This document shows, piece by piece, positions 22,955-31,523 of a stretch of DNA of 56,880 nucleotides. The notes beneath the pieces are model-generated. The model was not told the DNA's origin, searched no databases, and saw only the letters and a list, made by a program, of their open reading frames with translations. The first letter of the stretch is position 1, and every line of letters begins with the position of its first letter. Source of the stretch: an uncultured Prevotella sp. (lineage in GTDB: Bacteria; Bacteroidota; Bacteroidia; Bacteroidales; Bacteroidaceae); NCBI GenBank assembly GCA_905198745.1, contig CAJKDU010000012.1, positions 1 through 56,880 of the forward strand, in the 5' to 3' direction. Position numbers and translations under genes: made by a program.

Positions 22955-23469
22955 TAAACTATGATTTGAAGAAGATCCGTGCCGTCGTGTTCGATGTGGA
23001 CGGGGTGCTCAGTGCGGAAACCATTACGCTCAGTTCCGAGGGAGAACCTCTGCGCACGGTGAACATCAAGGACGGATACGCCATCCAGCTGGCGCAGAAA
23101 AAAGGACTGCGCATTGGCATTATCACCGGCGGCAAGACCAATGCCGTGGAAAAGCGCTATGCGGGTCTTGGGGTGGAAGATATCTACATGGGAGTGAGCG
23201 TCAAGATCAGTACGTTCAAGGATTTCCTTGCCAAATACGGACTCCAGCCGGAAGAGGTAATCTTTGTGGGCGACGACATTCCCGACTATGAAGTGCTCCA
23301 GGCATGCGGCTGCCCGTGCTGCCCCAAGGATGCCTGCGCCGACGTGAAACGCATTTGCCGTTATGTGAGCGACCGGAATGGCGGATACGGATGTGGGCGC
23401 GACATCATTGAGCAGGTGCTCAAGGCACAGGGAAAATGGCTGAGTGATGCCAAGGCTTTCGGTTGGTAA
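22951..23469 (+). CDS. KdsC-like HAD phosphatase (KDO 8-phosphate phosphatase)
   Basis: A 172-residue HAD hydrolase of KdsC size. The nucleophile motif VVFDVDGVLS places Asp15 and Asp17. IITGGKTNAVEKR is motif II, and FVGDDIPDYEVL carries the acidic metal site. Family members release phosphate from KDO 8-phosphate, a lipopolysaccharide inner-core sugar precursor. The four-base overlap with the DUF2520 gene shows translational coupling. Related cap-less C0 phosphatases for other nonulosonates (Kdn, sialic acid) cannot be excluded. Confidence 0.88.
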   Translation: MINYDLKKIRAVVFDVDGVLSAETITLSSEGEPLRTVNIKDGYAIQLAQKKGLRIGIITGGKTNAVEKRYAGLGVEDIYMGVSVKISTFKDFLAKYGLQPEEVIFVGDDIPDYEVLQACGCPCCPKDACADVKRICRYVSDRNGGYGCGRDIIEQVLKAQGKWLSDAKAFGW

Positions 23470-23487
23470 CATAACAGGAAAAAGAAC

Positions 23488-24069
23488 ATGAAACACAAGA
23501 TTATATTGGCCAGCAATTCGCCAAGAAGGCGGGAACTGCTGGCAGGACTCGACATCCCGTTTGAGGTGAAGGTGCTGCCGGGTGTGAGCGAGAGTTATCC
23601 CGAGTCACTTTCTGCCGAGGAAATACCTGAATACATAGCCTGCGAAAAGGCATCGGCCTACAAGGGGATGATTGCAGCCGGCGAGTTGGTGCTCACTGCC
23701 GACACGGTGGTGATTCTGGACGGCAGGGTGCTCGGCAAGCCCAAGGACCTTGCCGAGGCAAGAGCCATGCTTCACGGGTTGAGCGGCAAGGTTCACCATG
23801 TGACAACGGGCGTTTGCCTGACCACAGCCAACGCACAGCGTCATTTCTCCGTAACCACTGAAGTGACCTTCCGCAGACTGACAGACGAAGAGATCGACTA
23901 TTACGTGGACCACTACAAACCGCTCGACAAGGCTGGCGCTTACGGCGTGCAGGAATGGATAGGCTATGTGGGCGTAACAGGGCTCAACGGCAGCTACTAC
24001 AATGTGATGGGGCTTCCCGTGCAACGCATCTATCAGGAGCTGAGGGAAATAGAGGCAGAAAACGCATGA
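23488..24069 (+). CDS. Maf-family nucleotide pyrophosphatase
   Basis: A 193-residue Maf protein. The N-terminal LASNSPRRRELLAGLDIPFE, the central ADTVVILDGRVLGKPKD and DKAGAYGVQEWIG blocks are the family signatures. Maf proteins hydrolyse dTTP, UTP or modified nucleotides and keep them out of nucleic acids. It lies 18 bases after the KdsC-like gene and is probably the third gene of this unit. A GC-rich hairpin follows the stop. Confidence 0.93.
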   Translation: MKHKIILASNSPRRRELLAGLDIPFEVKVLPGVSESYPESLSAEEIPEYIACEKASAYKGMIAAGELVLTADTVVILDGRVLGKPKDLAEARAMLHGLSGKVHHVTTGVCLTTANAQRHFSVTTEVTFRRLTDEEIDYYVDHYKPLDKAGAYGVQEWIGYVGVTGLNGSYYNVMGLPVQRIYQELREIEAENA

Positions 24070-24150
24070 ACAGGGCAGGGCGGTGGCCAGGCGGCCTGCA
24101 TGGACAGAAATCACTCCTTCCGGTTTTGACCGCCACCCAGAGCGCCCTGT
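24070..24150 (+). terminator. GC-rich imperfect hairpin after maf
   Basis: ACAGGGC (24070-24076) with GCCCTGT (24144-24150), and inside it GGTGGC (24082-24087) with GCCACC (24132-24137). There is no T-run, so its role as a terminator is uncertain. Confidence 0.4.
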
Positions 24151-24216
24151 CGAGGCTAAACAACTGATAATATGAGCAAGAAAACGTGATTTTTTGCAAA
24201 AAAACGAGCCGCTCAC

Positions 24217-24247
24217 TTTGTCAGTGGCAGATTTATTCGTAATTTTG
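24217..24247 (+). promoter_or_regulatory. Promoter of bamD
   Basis: TTTG at 24217-24220, 19 bases, TAATTTTG at 24240-24247: exact consensus. Confidence 0.85.
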
Positions 24248-24266
24248 CAACGCAAATATCATATAT

Positions 24267-25091
24267 ATGAAGAAAACCGTTATAATGGCTGTGTGCGGAG
24301 CCTTGCTTTTTTCAAGTTGCGCACACGAGTTCAATCAGGTCTACAAAAGCCCGGATAACAATTACAAATACGAATATGCGAAAGAGTCTTTCGCATTGGG
24401 TAAGTATCAGCGGGCCATCATTTTGCTTACCGACCTGATCAATATCCAGAAAGGCACCAACAAGGCAGAGGAGAGCCTCTATATGCTTGGTATGGCTCAG
24501 TATCTCAGCAAGGACTATGAAAGTGCTGCCGAGACATTCAAGAAGTACACCAAGTCATATCCCCGTGGCATCTATTCGGAAATGGCTTTCTACTATGTCG
24601 GCCAAAGTCTTTATATGAGTACACCGGAGCCGCGTTTGGACCAGACTCCTACGGTGGCAGCCATTGCGGCGTTCCAGGACTATCTCGACATCTATCCCAA
24701 CGCATCGCTCAAGGCCACGGCCCAGCAGCGCCTGTTCGACTTGCAGGACAAGCTGGTGAAGAAGGAACTGCTTTCGGCCAAGCTCTACTATAACCTTGGC
24801 TCCTATTTCGGCAACTGCACCGACGGCGGAAGCAACTATGAGGCCTGCATCATTACGGCCCAGAATGCGCTGAAGGACTATCCCTACACCAATTTCCGCG
24901 AAGACTTTGCACTGCTCATCATGAAAAGCAAGTTCGACCTTGCCGCCCAGAGCGTGGACGAAAAGAAGGCCGACCGTTACCGTGATGCGGAAGACGAATG
25001 CTACGGATTTATCAACGAATATCCCGATTCGCCCAACAAGAAGGTGGCGGAGAAATACATAGAGACGTGCAAGAAATATACGAAAGACTAA
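24267..25091 (+). CDS. bamD: Outer membrane assembly lipoprotein BamD
   Basis: A 274-residue lipoprotein with a lipobox LLFSSC (Cys18) and no acidic export signal after it, as expected for a periplasm-facing lipoprotein. The mature part is built of TPR-like helices: YEYAKESFALGKYQRAI, SLYMLGMAQYLSKDYESAAE, FQDYLDIYPNASLK and YPDSPNKKVAEKYIETCKKY. BamD works with BamA to insert outer-membrane barrels. It leads an operon with rpoZ and DUF4293, a grouping I recall from Bacteroidales. Confidence 0.92.
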   Translation: MKKTVIMAVCGALLFSSCAHEFNQVYKSPDNNYKYEYAKESFALGKYQRAIILLTDLINIQKGTNKAEESLYMLGMAQYLSKDYESAAETFKKYTKSYPRGIYSEMAFYYVGQSLYMSTPEPRLDQTPTVAAIAAFQDYLDIYPNASLKATAQQRLFDLQDKLVKKELLSAKLYYNLGSYFGNCTDGGSNYEACIITAQNALKDYPYTNFREDFALLIMKSKFDLAAQSVDEKKADRYRDAEDECYGFINEYPDSPNKKVAEKYIETCKKYTKD

Positions 25092-25121
25092 CATAAAAAG
25101 ATACAATTTAGCAATAATAAA

Positions 25122-25460
25122 ATGGATTACAAGAAATCAAAAGCACCGGTTAACACCGTGACCCGCAACATCATGGATCTTTGCGATGACACCAACAATA
25201 TCTATGAGAGTGTTGCAATCATCTCCAAGCGTGCCAACCAGATCTCTGTTGAGATCAAGCAGGACCTGAGCAAGAAACTTGCCGAGTTTGCTTCCTACAA
25301 CGACAGCATGGACGAAGTGTTTGAGAATCGCGAGCAGATTGAAATCTCACGCTATTACGAGAAGTTGCCAAAGCCAACACTTCTTGCCACACAGGAGTTT
25401 GTCGACGGTGACATCTATTGGAACAATCCAGCCGATAATAACGAGGAAAACAAGGACTAA
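25122..25460 (+). CDS. rpoZ: RNA polymerase omega subunit
   Basis: A 112-residue protein. The block NIYESVAIISKRANQISVEIK matches the conserved omega core (the ESVxIxxxRAxQI pattern), which clamps the C-terminus of beta-prime. The C-terminal part is acidic and specific to Bacteroidetes versions. It starts 30 bases after bamD and 3 bases before the DUF4293 gene. Confidence 0.88.
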   Translation: MDYKKSKAPVNTVTRNIMDLCDDTNNIYESVAIISKRANQISVEIKQDLSKKLAEFASYNDSMDEVFENREQIEISRYYEKLPKPTLLATQEFVDGDIYWNNPADNNEENKD

Positions 25461-25463
25461 GCC

Positions 25464-25919
25464 ATGATCCAGCGCAAGCAAACGGTTTTTCTACTTCTTG
25501 CTCTCGTGGCATCCGTCGTGTGCCTGTGCTTGCCCATCGGGCGTTTCATGCCTGAGAGCATGGGGCTGGGCACGGAAATGTATAATCTCTGGATTGTCGA
25601 CAAGACAACAGGCGCCTGCCAATACTCTGTGTGGGCATTGTTTGCAGTGCTTATTGTCACTTGCCCCGTGACGCTGGTGGCTATATTTGTATACAATAAC
25701 CGCAGGCAGCAAATGCGCTATTGCGTGTTCAACATGTTGCTTTTCATCGGTTGGTATGTGGTTTATGCCGTGTTTGCCCTCACATTGGGAAACGGCGCCA
25801 AGTTTCATCCCTCTTTTGCCTGTTGCCTTCCTTTTGTGGCATTTGTGCTGACGCTGTTGGCACGCAAGGGCATCAGTGATGACGAGAAACTTGTCAGGGC
25901 TGCCGACAGAATAAGATAA
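25464..25919 (+). CDS. DUF4293 family membrane protein
   Basis: A 151-residue protein with four hydrophobic segments: about 6-24, 49-73, 88-107 and 113-131. The start MIQRKQTVFLLLALVASVV and the loop YNNRRQQMRYC are typical of DUF4293. It is the last gene of the bamD-rpoZ unit, 3 bases after rpoZ. Function unknown. The operon is closed by a strong terminator. Confidence 0.85.
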   Translation: MIQRKQTVFLLLALVASVVCLCLPIGRFMPESMGLGTEMYNLWIVDKTTGACQYSVWALFAVLIVTCPVTLVAIFVYNNRRQQMRYCVFNMLLFIGWYVVYAVFALTLGNGAKFHPSFACCLPFVAFVLTLLARKGISDDEKLVRAADRIR

Positions 25920-25942
25920 CAAGTAGTCTTCTTGTGACAGAG

Positions 25943-25987
25943 CTTCAGTCGTATTTTCTTTTTGGAGAATACGACTGAAGTTTTTTT
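25943..25987 (+). terminator. Terminator of the bamD operon
   Basis: CTTCAGTCGTATT (25943-25955) and AATACGACTGAAG (25968-25980) form a perfect 13-bp stem, followed by seven T's. Confidence 0.92.
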
Positions 25988-25988
25988 G

Positions 25989-26314
25989 TGGGGATTATTT
26001 GTGGTCGGTCTGCTGCTCAGAGTGGCGTTCGCAACTTCGGTGCTTGGCTTGACGTGAAACGCTCCGAAGCCCGGCAAATACCCTCCATGCCTTTCTTGTA
26101 GCATTGCTTGATGACTGTCCTTATGCGCGCGCACGCGCAGGAAAAGTTTTTTGTTGTTCCGGCACAATCCATCACTTTTCTTGATATCTTACACAAATCG
26201 GTTGAATGTAAGCGGAATAGGTGGAGTGGCAGATGCGTGATAGATGGCTAAACATCCCTCACTGCCATCACCGGCTCGGCCTTTGCCAAACTTGAGTCGG
26301 CTACATGCAAACCA
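25989..26314. other. Intergenic, nothing coding recognised
   Basis: The gap before acnA. A short alternating purine-pyrimidine palindrome TGCGCG/CGCGCA lies near 26123-26138. CTTACA/TGTAAG flanks about 26189-26213. I see no gene. Confidence 0.45.
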
Positions 26315-26351
26315 TTAGTCTGCCACTAACACATCGTTAGTCTGCCACTAA
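26315..26351 (-). repeat. 22-base-period dyad array B (two units)
   Basis: TTAGTCTGCCACTAA occurs identically at 26315-26329 and 26337-26351, 22 bases apart. It is the exact reverse complement of the best unit of array A. A decayed third copy may lie in phase at 26293-26307 (9 of 15 bases match). Confidence 0.8.
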
Positions 26352-26592
26352 TCCACTGCAAAAGGGCAACTTGGCGACCTGGTCTGGTTGGGCAGAGATT
26401 CACTCCATTCAGACCGAGAGCTGCATCCGGTGTCACACCCTACGCAGGAGGACCTTATTTATAGGGGAGTTCCGGTATGCGCTTGGCCGAACACAGCGCG
26501 TCAAGTTCTTTATAAGGAATGAATAATTATGCAACAAGTGTAACGTAAACAAACAAAAGCGGTGTCATTTTGAAATTTCTCCGATAAAAACA

Positions 26593-26622
26593 TTTGCTTT
26601 TGGAAAGTATTTATTATCTTTG
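26593..26622 (+). promoter_or_regulatory. Promoter of acnA
   Basis: TTTG at 26593-26596, 18 bases, TATCTTTG at 26615-26622. The -7 box is exact and the spacing is one base short of the usual 19-20. Confidence 0.65.
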
Positions 26623-26652
26623 CAAACGAATTTATTAATCAAAGGAATGAAT

Positions 26653-28908
26653 ATGATATTGGACATTGAAATGTTGCGCGCTTTTTATGCTGACTACAAG
26701 CAGAATGTTAGTGCCGCAAGAGAAGCCTTGAAACGTCCGCTCACCTATGCGGAAAAAGTTTTGTATTCTCATCTCTACTCCCCTTCACAGTTGCGACCGT
26801 TCAAGCGAGGTGAAGACTATGTAGACTTTCGTCCCAACCGGGTGGCCATGCAAGATGCTACCGCCCAAATGGCGCTGCTCCAATTCATGAATGCTGGCAA
26901 AGACCGTGTGGCTGTTCCCGCAACCGTGCACTGCGACCATTTGATTCGTGCCGATGTGGGTGCCGAGAAAGACTTGCCCACAGCTTGCCAAACCAATAAG
27001 GAAGTGTATGACTTCCTCCGTTCCGTATCTCAGAAATATCATATCGGTTTTTGGGGCCCAGGTGCAGGCATCATCCATCAGGTGGTGCTCGAAAACTACG
27101 CTTTCCCCGGAGGCATGATGGTCGGTACAGACTCGCACACGCCCAATGCCGGAGGACTTGGCATGGTGGCAGTGGGCGTTGGAGGCGCCGATGCTGTCGA
27201 CGTGCTTACCGCCCAGCCTTGGGAACTGAAAATGCCACGTCTAATCGGTGTGAAACTTACCGGGAAACTCAGTGGATGGGCCACACCGAAGGATGTGATA
27301 CTCGAAATTCTCGGCATCCTCACCGTCAAGGGAGGCACCAATGCCATCCTTGAATATTTCGGAGAGGGATTGGCGTCTATTTCGGCCACAGGAAAGGCCA
27401 CCATCTGCAATATGGGTGCAGAACTCGGAGCCACCTGCAGCATCTTCCCCTACGATACCAATACCGACCAATATCTTCGTCAGACAGGACGTGAAGAGGT
27501 GGCTGTAATGGCCCATCAGAATGCTGAAGACCTTCGTGCCGACGATGAGGTGTATGCCCGTCCGGAAACGTTCTATGACCGCATTGTGGAAATAGACCTC
27601 AGTAAGGTGGAGCCTCATCTCAACGGCCCGTTCACTCCCGACGCTGCCACGCCCATTTCGCAAATGAAAGCCAAGGGACCGGCCAACGATTATCCTATGA
27701 CGGTAGAGGTGGGCCTGATAGGCTCTTGCACCAATTCTTCCTATGAAGACCTCTGCCGCGCAGCTTCCGTGGCCCGACAGGCTGCCGCCAAGAATATAAA
27801 GGTGAAAGGACAACTCATCATCAATCCAGGCTCGGAACAGATTCGCTACACGGCTGAACGTGACGGCATACTGGACGATTTCAAGAAGATAGGTGCCGTT
27901 ATCATGACCAATGCCTGCGGTCCCTGTATCGGCCAATGGAAGCGACATACAGACGACAACAACCGGAAGAACGCCATCGTCACCTCGTTCAATCGTAATT
28001 TCCGCCGCCGCGCAGACGGCAATCCCAACACCTATGCCTTTATAGGAAGTCCGGAGCTGACCACAGCCCTTGCCATTGCCGGCAGGCTCGATTTCAATCC
28101 CGCCACAGACAAGCTCGTCAACGAGCAAGGTGAGGCCGTGCTTCTCGATGCACCTTCCGGCTTCGTGTTCCCTCCTAAGGGCTTTGCCGTGGAAGACAAG
28201 GGCTTCATAGCCCCATCGGAAAGCGGCGCAGACACGGAAGTGGTGATCGCTTCCGACAGCAACCGCTTGCAGAAACTCCAGCCTTTCGCTCCTTGGGACG
28301 GCAAGGACTTGGTGGACATGCCGCTTCTTATCAAGACGCAAGGCAAGTGCACGACAGACCATATATCCATGGCAGGTCCATGGCTCAAGTTCAGAGGACA
28401 CTTGCAGAACATTTCCGACAACTTGCTGATGGGTGCTGTCAACGCTTTCAATGGAGAATCCAACAAGGTGAAAAACCAACTCACGGGCGAATACTGCGAG
28501 GTGTCGACGGCCGCCAAGGCATACAAGGCAAAGCAAATACCTTCCATTGTGGTAGCGGAAGACAACTATGGTGAAGGTTCTTCCAGAGAGCATGCGGCCA
28601 TGGAACCCCGTTTCCTGAACGTCAGGGTGATTCTTGCCAAGAGCTTTGCCCGCATCCATGAAACCAATCTCAAGAAGCAGGGCATGCTGGCGCTCACTTT
28701 TGTTGACAAGGCCGACTATGACAAGGTGCAGGAGGATGACCGCATTTCGCTGACGGGACTGGGCGACTTCAAGCCTGGCAGCAAACTGACCGTCACATTG
28801 AAACACTCCGACGGGACTACACAAAGCTTTGAGGTAGAGCATACTTACAATCAAACGCAAATCAATTGGTTTAAGGCCGGCTCGGCACTCAATTACGTCA
28901 ACGAGTAA
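26653..28908 (+). CDS. acnA: Aconitate hydratase
   Basis: A 751-residue aconitase. Substrate- and cluster-binding blocks are visible: VGTDSHTPNAGGLG, GSCTNSSYEDL (first cluster Cys) and NACGPCIGQW (the Cys pair), then the swivelling C-terminal domain with NYGEGSSREHAAMEPR. It isomerises citrate to isocitrate with a 4Fe-4S cluster. The ATG at 26653 is chosen: AAAGGA lies six bases upstream and family members open with a similar xDIxML stretch. ATG 26647 is possible; the TTG at 26620 lies in the -7 box. It leads the acnA-icd-gltA unit. Confidence 0.93.
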   Translation: MILDIEMLRAFYADYKQNVSAAREALKRPLTYAEKVLYSHLYSPSQLRPFKRGEDYVDFRPNRVAMQDATAQMALLQFMNAGKDRVAVPATVHCDHLIRADVGAEKDLPTACQTNKEVYDFLRSVSQKYHIGFWGPGAGIIHQVVLENYAFPGGMMVGTDSHTPNAGGLGMVAVGVGGADAVDVLTAQPWELKMPRLIGVKLTGKLSGWATPKDVILEILGILTVKGGTNAILEYFGEGLASISATGKATICNMGAELGATCSIFPYDTNTDQYLRQTGREEVAVMAHQNAEDLRADDEVYARPETFYDRIVEIDLSKVEPHLNGPFTPDAATPISQMKAKGPANDYPMTVEVGLIGSCTNSSYEDLCRAASVARQAAAKNIKVKGQLIINPGSEQIRYTAERDGILDDFKKIGAVIMTNACGPCIGQWKRHTDDNNRKNAIVTSFNRNFRRRADGNPNTYAFIGSPELTTALAIAGRLDFNPATDKLVNEQGEAVLLDAPSGFVFPPKGFAVEDKGFIAPSESGADTEVVIASDSNRLQKLQPFAPWDGKDLVDMPLLIKTQGKCTTDHISMAGPWLKFRGHLQNISDNLLMGAVNAFNGESNKVKNQLTGEYCEVSTAAKAYKAKQIPSIVVAEDNYGEGSSREHAAMEPRFLNVRVILAKSFARIHETNLKKQGMLALTFVDKADYDKVQEDDRISLTGLGDFKPGSKLTVTLKHSDGTTQSFEVEHTYNQTQINWFKAGSALNYVNE

Positions 28909-28967
28909 GTTCTCGTAGACATTACATACATCAATTAAACTTCATTCAACCGCAAAAAGAAAATATC

Positions 28968-30149
28968 ATGGCTAAGATAACAAAACAAAACGGAAAACTG
29001 ATTGTGCCTGATGTGGCAACCATACCATTTATAGAAGGTGACGGCGTTGGCAAGGAAATCACTCCTGTCTGCCAGGATGTGGTCAATGCTGCCGTAGAAA
29101 AAGCCTATCAGGGCAAGCGTAGGATAGAATGGATGGAGGTGCTTGCCGGTGGCAAGGCTCACGAGCAAACAGGCGAATGGCTTCCACAGGCCACGCTTGA
29201 CGCATTCAGCAATTACCTGGTAGGCATCAAGGGACCTCTGATGACACCCGTGGGCGGAGGAATCCGTTCGCTGAACGTGGCTCTTCGCCAGACGCTCGAC
29301 CTTTATGTATGCCAGCGTCCGGTGCGCTATTTCCGTGGCGTTGAATCTCCTGTCAAGCATCCCGAGAAGGTCGACATGTGTATTTTCCGGGAGAATACCG
29401 AGGATATCTATGCGGGCATAGAGTGGGAGGCAGGAACTCCAGAGGCCAAGAAATTCTATGATTTCATCTCCCAAGAGATGGGCGTGAAGAAGGTGCGCTT
29501 CCCCGAAACGTCTTCTTTCGGCGTCAAGCCCGTGTCGAAAGAAGGTAGCGAACGCCTGATACGCAGCGCCATTGACTATGCCTTGGCTCACGGTTTGCCG
29601 TCTGTGACTCTGGTCCATAAGGGCAACATCATGAAGTTTACGGAAGGCGGATTCAAGAAATGGGGCTATGAACTTGCTGAACGTGAATATGGTGATGCGC
29701 TGAATAGCGGCAAGCTGGTCATCAAGGATTGCATTTGCGACGCTTTTCTCCAAAACGCTCTTCTGAAACCGCAGGACTACAGCGTGATAGCTACCATGAA
29801 CCTAAACGGCGATTATGTGAGCGACATGTTGGCGGCACAGGTGGGTGGCATAGGCATTGCGCCCGGTGCCAACATCAATTACCAAACTGGTCATGCCATC
29901 TTCGAGGCTACCCATGGCATTGCACCCGACATTGCGGGTCAGAATATTGTCAACCCTTGTTCCATCATTCTGTCTGCATCCATGATGCTCGACTACATGG
30001 GATGGAGTGAGGCTGCTCATCTTATTGAGGAAAAGATGGAAAATCTCTTCGTCAGTGGTTATGCCACACATGACTTGGCACGCTTCATGGAAAACGGAAA
30101 GTCGTTGGGTACAAGGGAATTCGGAGATAAACTCGCAGCAGAACTTTAA
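28968..30149 (+). CDS. icd: Isocitrate dehydrogenase (NADP-type)
   Basis: A 393-residue enzyme of the isocitrate/isopropylmalate dehydrogenase family. It shows IPFIEGDGVGKEITPVCQDV at the N-terminus, the substrate loop GGGIRSLNVALRQTLDLYVC, CIFRENTEDIYAGIEW and the metal-binding NLNGDYVSDMLAAQVGG. The Ser of IRSLN is the phosphorylation-site serine of the E. coli-type enzyme, though no IDH kinase gene is present here. It makes 2-oxoglutarate and NADPH for glutamate synthesis. It lies 59 bases after acnA and 18 before gltA. Confidence 0.93.
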   Translation: MAKITKQNGKLIVPDVATIPFIEGDGVGKEITPVCQDVVNAAVEKAYQGKRRIEWMEVLAGGKAHEQTGEWLPQATLDAFSNYLVGIKGPLMTPVGGGIRSLNVALRQTLDLYVCQRPVRYFRGVESPVKHPEKVDMCIFRENTEDIYAGIEWEAGTPEAKKFYDFISQEMGVKKVRFPETSSFGVKPVSKEGSERLIRSAIDYALAHGLPSVTLVHKGNIMKFTEGGFKKWGYELAEREYGDALNSGKLVIKDCICDAFLQNALLKPQDYSVIATMNLNGDYVSDMLAAQVGGIGIAPGANINYQTGHAIFEATHGIAPDIAGQNIVNPCSIILSASMMLDYMGWSEAAHLIEEKMENLFVSGYATHDLARFMENGKSLGTREFGDKLAAEL

Positions 30150-30167
30150 CGCAGAAAGGAACTTGAA

Positions 30168-31514
30168 ATGAAGAAGGAATATTTGATATACAAGCTGTCT
30201 GACGAGGTGAAGAACTCGTGCAAGATAGACAACTCGCTTTTCGGACAATATGGGGTGAAGCGTGGACTCCGCAACGAAGACGGTACAGGTGTGCTTGTCG
30301 GCCTGACAAATATAGGTAATGTGGTGGGCTATGAGCGTGATGCTGCCGGAAAAATGTGTCCGACGGAAGGTCGTCTGTATTACAGAGGATATGAGTTGGA
30401 CGACCTGGTGAGCCCTTTGCTCAAGGAGAAGCGCTTCGGCTTTGAGGAAATAGCCTATCTGCTGTTGTCTGGCAAGTTGCCCGACAGAGAAGAGTTGTCG
30501 GCTTTCCGTGAACTGATAAACGACAACATGTCGCTCGACCATCGCACCATTGTGCACATCGTTGACCTCGAGGGCAGCAATATAATGAACATTCTGGCAC
30601 GTTGCGTGCTCGAGATGTACACCTTTGACCCCAACCCTGACGATATCTCCCGCGACAACTTGATGCGACAGTCCATCGAGCTAATAGCCCGATTCCCCAC
30701 TATCATTGCCTATGCCTACAATATCTATCGTCACTCTGTGCAAGGCAAGTCGCTTCACATCCGCCATCCTCATGAGAATTTCTCCATAGCCGAGAACTTC
30801 CTTTACATGCTCAAACACAACGAATACACAGAGCTTGACGCCCGTATGCTTGACTTGCTGCTTATCATACAGGCAGAGCATGGCGGCGGTAACAACTCTA
30901 CGTTCACCGTTCGCGTGACCAGTTCAACACGCACAGACACCTATTCGTCAATAGCGGCTGGCATCGGTTCGTTGAAAGGCCCGTTGCATGGCGGTGCCAA
31001 CATCAAGTGTATCAACATGTTCCATCATCTGAAAGAGCAGATCAAGGATTGGACTAGCATAGACGAAATAGACACTTATCTGAACAGAATGCTCAACAAG
31101 GAAGCCTATGACAAGTCCGGACTCATTTATGGCATTGGCCATGCCGTCTATACCATGAGCGACCCGCGTGCCAAAGAACTCAAGAAGTTGGCTGGCGAAC
31201 TGGCCAAGGAAAAGGGTAGGGAAGAGGAATACGAGTTTCTGCGTCTGCTCGAACAAGAGGGCATCAAGTGCGTGTCGGCATTCCGAAAGACCAAGAAGCC
31301 GATTTGCGCCAACGTGGACTTCTACAGCGGATTCATCTATGAAATGATAGGATTGCCGCAGGAAATCTATACTCCTATATTCGCCATGGCACGTATTGTG
31401 GGCTGGACAGCCCACCGAATTGAGGAACTCAACTTCGAGGGCCGCCGCATTATCCGCCCGGCATACAAGAATGTGCTTGACCGCAAGGAGTACAAGACAC
31501 TCGATGAAAGATAA
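30168..31514 (+). CDS. gltA: Citrate synthase
   Basis: A 448-residue citrate synthase with all three catalytic elements: AEHGGGNNSTFTVR, LHGGANIKCINM and the later GIGHAVYTMSDPRAKEL. The N-terminal 60 residues are an extension typical of this Bacteroidetes group. AEHGGGNNSTF replaces the common AEHxxNASTF. It condenses oxaloacetate and acetyl-CoA. Together with acnA and icd it forms the oxidative route to 2-oxoglutarate; no later TCA genes are near, which suits a biosynthetic role in an anaerobe. Confidence 0.93.
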   Translation: MKKEYLIYKLSDEVKNSCKIDNSLFGQYGVKRGLRNEDGTGVLVGLTNIGNVVGYERDAAGKMCPTEGRLYYRGYELDDLVSPLLKEKRFGFEEIAYLLLSGKLPDREELSAFRELINDNMSLDHRTIVHIVDLEGSNIMNILARCVLEMYTFDPNPDDISRDNLMRQSIELIARFPTIIAYAYNIYRHSVQGKSLHIRHPHENFSIAENFLYMLKHNEYTELDARMLDLLLIIQAEHGGGNNSTFTVRVTSSTRTDTYSSIAAGIGSLKGPLHGGANIKCINMFHHLKEQIKDWTSIDEIDTYLNRMLNKEAYDKSGLIYGIGHAVYTMSDPRAKELKKLAGELAKEKGREEEYEFLRLLEQEGIKCVSAFRKTKKPICANVDFYSGFIYEMIGLPQEIYTPIFAMARIVGWTAHRIEELNFEGRRIIRPAYKNVLDRKEYKTLDER

Positions 31515-31523
31515 TATAAACGT

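Noticed and set aside
24221..24235. TCAGTGGCAGATTTA, a possible single 22-base-array unit
   Set aside because: It is a lone copy with mismatches and is fully explained as the spacer of the bamD promoter.
26123..26138. TGCGCG/CGCGCA palindrome as a regulatory site
   Set aside because: Short, no T-run, no partner copy and no gene nearby; likely chance.
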